A DNA stretch of 64,000 bases, taken from Lolium rigidum. Lineage: Eukaryota > Streptophyta > Magnoliopsida > Poales > Poaceae. Of the stretch, positions 56,801-64,000 are shown piece by piece. The stretch's first letter is position 1; every line of letters starts with the position of its first letter. Below the pieces are notes generated by a model. That model was not told where the DNA came from, made no database searches, and worked only from the letters and a program-made list of their open reading frames with translations. The stretch spans positions 185,224,017-185,288,016 of the forward strand of contig NC_061513.1 of the NCBI RefSeq assembly GCF_022539505.1, given 5' to 3'. Both the position numbers and the translations under genes were made by a program.

Positions 56801-57281
56801 AAGCCCCATACGGGGTAATGAACGAAGTCTTTATTTGATCAGCCGGATTCAAAGGAATCTGGTGGTAGCCTGAGTAGGCATCTAGGAAAGACAACAGTTC
56901 ACAGCCGGCGATCGAGTCTATGACTTGATCTATGCGCGGCAGGGGGAAGGGGTCCTTCGGGCACGCCTTGTTGAGGCTGGTGTAGTCGATACACATGCGC
57001 CAGGAGCCGTTCTTCTTCAAAACTTGGACCGGGTTCGCCAACCAGTCCGGGTGCAGTACTTCCATGATGAAGCCGGCAGCTAGGAGCCGGGCGATTTCTT
57101 CACCGATGGCCTTCCTTCGTTCATCGGCGAAGCGCCTGAGAGGCTGCTTCACCGGCTTGGCTTCAGGCCGACGTGGAGGTGGTGCTCAGCCAACTCCCTC
57201 GGCACACCCGGCATGTCCCTTGGAGACCATGCGAAGATGTCCCGATTCTCACGGAGGAAGGCTGGTGAGCTCGCTTTCCTA
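53850..57281 (-). pseudogene. pol: Tat-type pol: RT, two RNase H domains and integrase, frameshifted
   Basis: RT occupies 56454-57152: SWRMCIDYTSLNKACPKDPF, FLDAYSGYHQI, FGLKNAGATYQRCM and the catalytic AYVDDVVV. Shifts around 57160-57280 and 56280-56460 break it from its neighbours. The long frame 56271-53962 holds the retroviral-type RNase H (YYLSEVLSQSKKNYPHYQK), then a second, archaeal-like RNase H (LHFDGSKMRNGLGAG, NNVAEYEALIHGL, FGDSDLVIQQ, EAADALSK). A 7-aa repeat linker follows, then the HHCC zinc finger (GECGHHASSR...CNGCQRF) and the integrase triad (GLDMVGPF, ITDNGSNF, GQVEKANG). A shift near 53970 displaces the C-terminus, which continues as NDSYYLIDAQEAKK to a stop at 53850-53852. 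Confidence 0.92.
55200..55372 (-). repeat. 21 bp coding minisatellite (GASQPNP repeats)
   Basis: About eight 21-bp units in the minus-strand pol frame give a Pro-rich linker with repeats such as GASQPNP and PASQPNP between the second RNase H and the integrase zinc finger. The frame is kept throughout. Confidence 0.9.
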
Positions 57282-60062
57282 TTTGCTGCTCAAGCCGGCA
57301 CCGATGGTGACGTACTTGTCCGGCTGCGCCGGGTCGAGCAGGATCTTCTTGGTGTTGTCGGCCGGCTGGAAGTGAGTCGTCCCAGCCGGGTTGCCTACAG
57401 CCGGCATGTCCGCCTGCGCGGCCTTAGCCAAGGCGACGTCATCGTGGATGAGCTGCTTCTCGGTGGCGATGACCAGCGTCTGTGCCATCTTGGAGCTCTG
57501 CGTGGCGCAGTCTATGGAGCGGCGGTAGTCACCGGCTACGGTGATGACCCCTTTTGGGCCAGGCAGCTTCATCTTCAGGTACCCATAGTGGGGCACCGCC
57601 ATGAACTTGGTCAGGGCCGACCTGCCCAGGAGCGCGTGGTAGGGACTCACGAGGTCCACCACCTCGAACTCGATTCTCTCGGTGCGGAAGTTGTCCGGCT
57701 TGCCGAACATCACCTCCGGCGTGATCCGGCCGATCGGCTGGCGGCGGTGGCCTGGCACGATGCCATGGAAGACGGTGGGGGTGGGGCGCAACTCGGCCTC
57801 CTGGATGCCCAGCTTGCGGGCGGTGTCGCGGTAGAGGATGTTGATGCTGCTGCCCCCGTCGATGAGGACACGCGAGAAGCGCACGCTGCGCCGGGTTGTG
57901 CCGATGGTGGGGTCGAGGACCATGGCGTAGCTGCCTGGGTTCGGCAGGACAGCCGGTGTGTCGCGGCGATCAAATGTGATGGCCTGCTCTGACCAGTTTA
58001 GGTACTGGGGGACCGGCGGCATGACCGCGTTGACTTCGAGGGAACGGCGCTGCTGGCTCGTTTTGTCCTCGGGCTCGGAGGTGAAGATGATGTAGGTGGC
58101 GTCTTGGGCCAAGTATCGGCCGCCATGGTGCACTTGGTTAGCCTCGTGGTGCTCGAGGTTGTTGGCTTCTGCGCCGGCTTGGCCACCCGGCCCGCCGGCT
58201 GGTGGAGGCGGGGGTGGAGGCGGGAGAGGCTCGCCACTCGTCAGCCGCTTCATGAAGTGGCAGTCGCGGGTGGTGTGGTTGGAGGGGTTCTTGCCGCTGT
58301 GGTACTTGCACGGCGAGTCGAGCATCTGCTCGAAGGTGTACTTCGGCTTCCAGGGCCGGTCCGTCTGCTTCTGGCGCTGGCTTCCGCCAGCCGCCGCGTG
58401 GTCTGACACGGCTGCCACATGGGCGGAGCCGTACCGGCGGTCCGGCTGGTCGCTGTGCCTCTTGCCGCGGTAGTTGTCCCGCCGGCTGCCGTGGTGACCG
58501 CCCTCGGCCGGCTTGTGCTCGGCCGGCTTGTTGTTGTCCCGCCTGGAAGGAGCCGGCGAAATCTCAGCCGGCGGGCTGCTGACTCCTTCAGCCAGCGCGT
58601 ACTTATCTGCGATGGCCATCAAGGCAGCCATCGACTTGGGTTCGCTGCGGCGCAGCTTGTGCCACTACAGGGTGTTGGGCCGGCAGCCGGCCATGAAGAA
58701 GCCGACTGCCTGGATCTCATGCACGCCCTCGCAGGAGTTGCGCGTTTCGCACCAGCGCGTCAGGTATGCACGGTCCGTCTCGTCCGGGCCCTGCTTGCAC
58801 ATCTCAAGCTGATGGGGGCGACCCGGCCGGCGGTAGGTGCCAGTGAAGTTGCTGATGAAGGCCTCCTCGAAATCGAGCCAGCCGTTGATGCTGCCGGCTG
58901 GCAAGTTGTTGAGCCATGTGCGGGCGGAGCCGAGCAGCATGAGGGGGGAGTAGCGCACGGCCCAGCGCTTGTTGCCTTTGGCGATGCCGACTGCGGTGGA
59001 GTAGTCCTGCAGCCAGTCCTCCGGCTTGGCCGTGCCGTCGTACTTGGGCGTGTCGCGGGGGAGCTGGAAGCCATCGATCATGGGCTCGTTGAGGATCCGC
59101 GGCCCGAAGCACTTGGGGCCGGCTGGCCCTTCTTCCTCCGCGATGCGGGATTCGACCAGCCGGTCGAGGCGATCTCTGGCGTCGGTTGGCTCGACGCGCG
59201 GGCCCAGCCGGGAGCGGGCCGGCTGGCGCTGGCCGCTGGCCTCTGGAGCCGCGCGGTGCTTGATGGTGGACGGCCTCTCGTACTCTTCCTCGTCACGCCG
59301 GCTTGATGGTGGCCGGCTGCGGCCGCTGTTGCCACTGGGCGGCCGGCTTGTGCGGCTGGAACTTGCGTGGGTGTTCCGGGAGTCCCCGCGCCGGCTTGGT
59401 GCGGGGGAGGCGGACTCGGCCGTGTCCCTCGGGCCGTCCCGGTCGTTGCCTGCAGCGCCACGAGCGTGAGAAGCTCTGGGGGCATGGGCGTACCTGGGGT
59501 CTTTGGTCAGCCGGTTGGCCGCCTTCAGCAGCTCGGTCACCCGCTCAGTTTGGCGGCGTAACTCTACGCCTTCAAGGCGGTGCAGCTCTTCCGCGGTGGC
59601 TTCAGCCGCGAGCATGTTCTTGTCGGGGGTGTTGTAGACGGGTTGCTCCGCGGACGGAGCCGGCGATTCTGCGCCGTCCCGGGCGATCTCTGCGCCAGGG
59701 CGCCTCCTCTCCGGCGGATCTGGCCGGCTCGGCTTGGGTTGTCGCCGGCGGGCGTGAGGCCGTGGGCGCGATTGAACTCGCGCCGGGTGATTTCCCGCGG
59801 CGCTTTGCGGCAGCCGGTTCTTGTTTGCTTGAGGAGGAGCTGGCGGTGCTCCTCCGAGATCCTTCTCGATGGTGGTGGGGTCGGCGCCAGGCGTGAGCGG
59901 GGTGCTCAGCTTTGCCCGGACTTCCTCCAGCCGGGACGGTGGTGGCGGCGCCTTTGCGCCCGAGGCGGATGCGCCGGCCGCGGCTTCGCGCTCCAGCACT
60001 GGCCCACGGACGCGTGCGGACTTGGCCCCGGCGTCGTCGCCGGTGGCCATGACCTCCTGCAT
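57279..60062 (-). pseudogene. gag-pro: Tat-type gag-protease with one in-frame stop
   Basis: The likely start is ATG at 60062 (MQEVMATGDDAG); the open frame reaches back into the LTR, but those codons would not be in the leader. The gag capsid region is at 58670-59140 (FQLPRDTPKYDGTAKPEDWL, RTWLNNLPAGSINGWLDFEE, FISNFTGTYRRPG). A TAG at 58665-58667 interrupts it, probably from TTG, and the same frame goes on (WHKLRRSEPKSMAALM). Then follow a Cys/His motif (CKYHSGKNPSNHTTRDCHF) and the aspartic protease site VLIDGGSSINILY. It ends at a stop at 57279. Apart from that nonsense codon the frame is whole. Confidence 0.9.
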
Positions 60063-60353
60063 GATGCGGGGGCCGGCGGTGGTGAGGCTGGCGCCGGCTC
60101 TGGGAGGAGGGCTTGCGCAGCGCACGATCTTGCGCGGGTAGCGCGGTGGTGCGACGGTGGCGACGTAGACGTCGAAGCCGCCGAAGCTGATGATGTTGCC
60201 GCCGGCAGGGAATGGCCGGTCGGCGAAGCAGCCAGTGTTGTCGCTGACGCAGTCGAGGGAGCTGAATCTCCAGACCAAGCCTGAAGCGACCCGCTCGCCG
60301 GTGGTGGTGGTGAGGCCCGTCCGGATGAAGACACCGGCCGCGGACGCTGAAGG

Positions 60354-60370
60354 CCCCACGGTGGGCGCCA
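60354..60370 (-). promoter_or_regulatory. Primer binding site of the gypsy element
   Basis: The complement reads TGGCGCCCACCGTGGGG, two bases from the 5' LTR end. A TGG start and this position fit a tRNA 3'-end match; the tRNA is not identified. Confidence 0.7.
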
Positions 60371-60372
60371 AA

Positions 60373-61258
60373 TGTCGTGGTATCGTCATGACATATGCCA
60401 TAGGGTGGCTAATCGAAGTGGTTCCTAGTGGTCTCACGGCGGTATCCGGATGCGGGTATGGGCACGAGCGACACGGCGATGTACCAGGTTCGAGGCCCTC
60501 CGATGGAGGTAACACCTCTACTCCTGCTAGAGTGTATATGATAGTGACACAGTACAGTGGTGCTCCTTGAGCTGTATATCCGGCTGCCCCTGGGAGGCTA
60601 AGGTAGACGAAGGTCTCTCTCTTAGGGCAGCGCTAAGACTAATGGATGAGAAGTGATCGATCGTCCCTTGCACGAGGGGGGTAGCCCGGCTTATATAGGC
60701 ACCGGTACTTTACATATAAGTCCCTATAGTCTAGTGGCCGGCTTGGCCGGCTCCGGCTCCCGCTCCTTCCCGAGGCGTTGACGTCGGGGAGCCGTTGAGG
60801 CGTAGTGGCACGTCCCATCCGCCTGCTCTGGTCAGCGGTATGGCGTGGTGGTGTCGTTGTCGCCATCATGCTCTGTAGCGCGTACGGTCCGACGTACGCC
60901 ATGATGGCCTGTCCGGCGCGTGGCACTGCTGCTCTACAGTGCCCCGTACTTTACGGGAGATGAGGTCAGCGTGGACCTTTGAACCCGGACCACCTACCCA
61001 GTTCCTTCCGGTGCAAGACTTACCAGCCTCGAGTCGGTCGGAGGTACAAAACCCAGTCGGATATGGCTTGTAGAAGCCGGCCCAGCTACAGCGTTGAAGG
61101 CCGCAGCCAGGCCGACCAGGACTTAGAGCCAGCCGGCTTCCGAGGCAGCCGGCCACGGCTCCAGCCAGCTGCTCCTCAGCCGGCCTTTGCCGCGAGCCGG
61201 CCGTCCTCAAGCCGGCCGCTCCGCGTCCATTGCCCTACCCGGGGTCTTCCCCCCGACA
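60373..61258 (-). repeat. 5' LTR of the Tat-like gypsy
   Basis: Same length as the 3' LTR (886 bp). The minus-strand TATA box (complement of 60691-60698) would drive the gag-pol transcript. Confidence 0.95.
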
Positions 61259-61263
61259 ATAGG

Positions 61264-62570
61264 ATACCCTAAGGAAACTATAGGGTATACTTTCTATCAC
61301 AGATCCGAAGGCAAAATCTTTGTTGCTAAGAACGGAACCTTTCTTGAGAAAGAGTTTCTCACTAAAGAAGTGACTGGAAGAAAAGTAGAACTCGACGAGG
61401 TTACTGAACCTTCTCTCGTTGATCAGAGTAGCGCGATGCGGAAGATGTTCTGTGCCGCCCGCACGTGCTGAGAGGAAGTTAATGATAATGATCATGAAAC
61501 TTCGAGCGAGGTAGCTACTGAACCTCGCAGGTCGACAAGAGAACGTACCACTCCTGATTGGTATGATCCTTGTCTAAATCTCATGATTGTGGACAACAAT
61601 GATGAGGACCCTGCGACGTATGAAGAAGCGATGATGAGCCCAGATTCCAACAAATGGCAAGAAGCCATGAAATCCGAAATGGGATCCATGTATGATAACA
61701 AAGTATGGACTTTGGTAGATCTACCTAATAGCCGCAAGGCTGTTGAGAATAAATGGATCTTCAAGAGAAAAACATATGCTGACGGTAATGTTACTGTCTA
61801 TAAAGCTCGACTTGTCGCAAAGGGTTTCCGACAAATTCAAGGTGTTGACTACGATGAGACTTTCTCACCTGTAGTGAAGCTAAAATCTGTGAGGATTTTG
61901 TTAGCAATAGCTGCATTTTTCGATTATGAGATTTGGCAGATGGATGTCAAAACGGCGTTCCTTAATGGTGACATTGAGGAAGAGTTGTATATGGTACAAC
62001 CCAAAGGTTTTGTCGATCCTAAAAATGCTAACATGGTATGCAAACTTCAGCGTTCCATTTATGGACTGAAGCAAGCATCCAGGAGTTGGAACCGACGCTT
62101 TGATAAGGTGATCAAAGACTTCGGGTTTATACAGTGCCATGGAGAGGCCTGTATTTACAAGAAAGTGAGTGGGAGCTATGTAGCATTCCCGATATTATAT
62201 GTAGATGACATATTATTGATTGGGAATGATATAGAACTATTAAGCAGTGTAAAAGGTTATTTGAATAAGTGTTTTTCAATGAAGGACCTTGGTGAAGCAG
62301 CGTACATTTTAGGCATCAAGTTTTATCGAGATAGATCAAGACGCCTAATAGGGCTTTCACAGAGTACATACCTGGACAAGATTCTAAAAAAGTTTAGAAT
62401 GGATGAAAGTAAGAAAGGATTCTTACCGATGTTGCCAGGTAAGGTCTTGAGTAAAACTCAAGGTCCGGCTACGGCGAGAAGAAAGAGAGAGGATGAATCG
62501 GATCCCCTATGCCTCGGCGATAGGCTCTATCATGTATGCCATGTTGTGTACTAGACCGGATATAGCACAT
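61264..62570 (+). pseudogene. Copia reverse transcriptase, frameshifted
   Basis: It resumes the copia polyprotein after the gypsy. The end of integrase runs to a stop near 61471. From 61583 follows the RVT_2 domain: WQEAMKSEMGSMYDNKVWTL, KWIFKRKTYADGNVTVYKAR, DETFSPVVKLKSVRILLAIA, WQMDVKTAFLNGDIEEELYM, YGLKQASRSWN and the catalytic LYVDDILLIGND. The frame is lost near 62500 inside the region that should read PYASAIGSIMYAML and TRPDIAHAI. Confidence 0.92.
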
Positions 62571-62599
62571 GCTATTAGTTTGACTAGCGAGATATCAAA

Positions 62600-63189
62600 G
62601 TGATCCGGGAATGGAACATCTGGACAGCGGTCAAGAATATCCTGAAGTACTTGAAAAGAACTAAGGATATGTTTCTTTGTTATGGCGGTGACCAAGAGCT
62701 CGTTGTAACCGGTTACACCGATGCAAGTTGGAACAACGATCACGATGACTCTAAGTCTCAGTCTGGGTACGTGTTTATATTGAATGGTGCTGCGGTAAGC
62801 TGGTGCAGCTCCAAGCAGTGCACGGTGGCGAAGTCTTCAACAGAATCGGAATACATAGCGGCTTCGGAGGCTTCATCGGAAGCGTTATGGATTGGACCCA
62901 CTAGTTCATTGTTGAGCTCGGTGTGGTTCCTAGTGCATTGGACCCACTAGTCATTTATTGTGACAACATGGGTGCCATCGCCAATGCACAAGAACCAAGG
63001 TCACACAAGAAGCTAAAGCATATCAAGCTGCGTTTTCATTCGATTCGCGAGTACATCGAAGATGGAGAAGTAAAGATTTGCAAAGTACACACCGATCCGA
63101 ATGTAGCAGATCCGTTGACTAAAGCTCTCCCTAGGGCAAAGCATGACCAACACCAGAATGCCATGGGTGTTAGGTACCTTACAATGTAA
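62600..63189 (+). pseudogene. Copia RNase H, frameshifted
   Basis: NILKYLKRTKDMFLCYGG, GYTDASWNNDHDDSKSQSGY, WCSSKQCTVAKSSTESEYIA (active-site D and E), a shift near 62890-62930, then IYCDNMGAIANAQEP and VADPLTKALPRAKH, ending at 63189. All usual blocks are visible, but a short duplication around TGGACCCACTAGT (62896 and 62938) accompanies the frame break. Confidence 0.9.
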
Positions 63190-63222
63190 TCTAGATTATT
63201 GACTCTAGTGCAAGTGGGAGAC

Positions 63223-64000
63223 TGTTGGAGATATGTCCAAGAGGCAATAATAAATTGGTTATTATATATCTTTGTGTTTATGATAAATGTTTATATACCA
63301 TGCTATAATTGTATTAACCGAAACATTGATACATGTGTGTTATGTAAACAACAAGAAGTCCCAAGTAAGCCTCTTGTATAACTAGCTTGTTGATTAATAG
63401 ATGATCATCGTTTTGTGATCATGAACATTGGATGTTATTAATGACAAGGTTATATCATTATGTGAATGATGTAATGGACACACCCAATTAAGCGTAGCAT
63501 AAGATCACGTCATTAAGTTCATTTGCTATAAGCTTTCGATACATAGTTACCAAGTCCTTTCGACCATGAGATCATGTAAATCACTTATGCCGGAAGGGTA
63601 CCTTGATTACATCAAACGCCAATGCGTAAATGGGTGGTTATAAAGGTGGGATTAGGTATCCGGAAAGTATGAGCTTGAGGCATATGGATCAACAGTGGGA
63701 TTTGTCCATCCAGATGACGGATAGATATACTCTGGGCCCTCTCGGTGGAATGTCGTCTAAATTAGCTTGCAAGCATATGAATAGTTCATAAGAGACCACA
63801 TACCACGGTACGAGTAAAGAGTACTTGTCAGGAGACGAGGTTGAACAAGGTATCGTGATACCGATGATCAAACCACGGACAAGTAATATATCGCGAGACA
63901 AAGGGAATCGGTATCGTATGTAAATGGTTCATTCGATCACTAAGTCATCGTTGAATATGTGGGAGCCATTATGGATCTCCAGATCCCGCTATTGGTTATT
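63223..64000 (+). repeat. Copia 3' LTR, cut by the window end
   Basis: Starts TGTTGGAGATATGTCC after the polypurine stretch AAGTGGGAGAC. It matches 24030-24324 plus 41295-41780 with only about a dozen substitutions. The rest of the LTR and the downstream target duplication lie outside the window. Confidence 0.95.

Larger units (their letters stand above)
46043..61258 (-). mobile_element. Tat-lineage Ty3/gypsy retrotransposon with antisense spliced ORF
   Basis: Two 886-bp LTRs (46043-46928, 60373-61258) and a perfect target duplication ATAGG (46038-46042, 61259-61263). On the minus strand the order is LTR, primer site TGGCGCCCACCGTGGGG (complement of 60354-60370), gag-protease, RT, RNase H, second RNase H, integrase, then a 7 kb stretch with an ORF on the opposite strand, polypurine GGGGGCTAA and LTR. 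A second RNase H before integrase and an extra ORF are marks of the Tat/Retand/Grande lineage. Several stops and shifts make it inactive. Confidence 0.93.
24030..64000 (+). mobile_element. Angela/BARE-like Ty1-copia retrotransposon, twice interrupted
   Basis: The element reads in the order 5' LTR (24030-24324 plus 41295-42780), primer site, leader, gag-pro-integrase (43978-46042), RT-RNase H (61264-63189), polypurine tract (63211-63221) and 3' LTR (63223 to beyond the window). Domain order integrase before RT and the LTR start TGTTGGAGATATG fit the Angela/BARE/WIS group. It is split by a LARD-like element in the 5' LTR and by a gypsy element in integrase. Several frameshifts and lost zinc-knuckle cysteines show it is inactive. 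Confidence 0.92.

Noticed and set aside
57213..59896. Long plus-strand frames (197-295 aa) opposite gag-pro
   Set aside because: Shadows of the minus-strand gag-protease frame, which has clear family motifs.

Overview
This is nuclear DNA from a large, repeat-rich grass genome, most likely Triticeae (wheat, Aegilops, barley or rye relatives). The clues are an Angela/BARE-type copia element, CACTA ends with GTGCGCCAC subterminal repeats, large-LTR LARD-like DNA, Stowaway and Harbinger MITEs, and a cereal-type ent-kaurene oxidase gene. Naming by family is from memory of such sequences; no database search was possible.

Only two intact host genes can be supported, and they converge. The first (+, 12096-15274) is a two-exon CWC21/SRRM2-type spliceosome protein of 842 aa. 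The second (-, 16221-19705) is an eight-exon CYP701A cytochrome P450 of 510 aa, an ent-kaurene oxidase or close paralogue. All exon phases close without a frameshift in both genes. The distal promoter of the first gene has been moved 7.7 kb away by transposons, and a second copy of its promoter plus 5'UTR lies at 3700-3890.

Left flank (1-11928): the end of a CACTA element, a broken hAT transposase, what may be the 3' end of a lost gene, two MITEs, the duplicated promoter pieces, then a Mutator-like element carrying an internally deleted gypsy element (LTRs 4917-6075 and 8238-9396, TSD AGCTG), ending in a Harbinger-type element.

Middle (19706-24029): a Stowaway MITE, then three nested transposons: a truncated LINE in a PIF/Harbinger element in a Mariner-type element, each with its own target duplication. 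After this comes a short tandem duplication and unremarkable intergenic DNA.

Right part (24030-64000): one copia retrotransposon (+) split twice. A LARD-like element with ~6.46 kb LTRs (24325-41289, minus orientation, TSD TTAAG) sits in its 5' LTR and carries a solo LTR in one of its own LTRs; the other LTR preserves the empty site. A 15.2 kb Tat-type gypsy (46043-61258, minus, TSD ATAGG) interrupts the coding region. The gypsy carries, on the opposite strand, a six-exon spliced ORF with its own TATA box and G-box. This is the most biologically interesting unit in the window, although antisense extra ORFs are already known for Tat-lineage elements.

A second cross-cutting signal is that the differences between LTR pairs fall almost only on CAG/CTG trinucleotides, which may mark a base-calling artefact at methylated CHG sites. 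No tRNA, rRNA, CRISPR or prokaryotic feature was seen.
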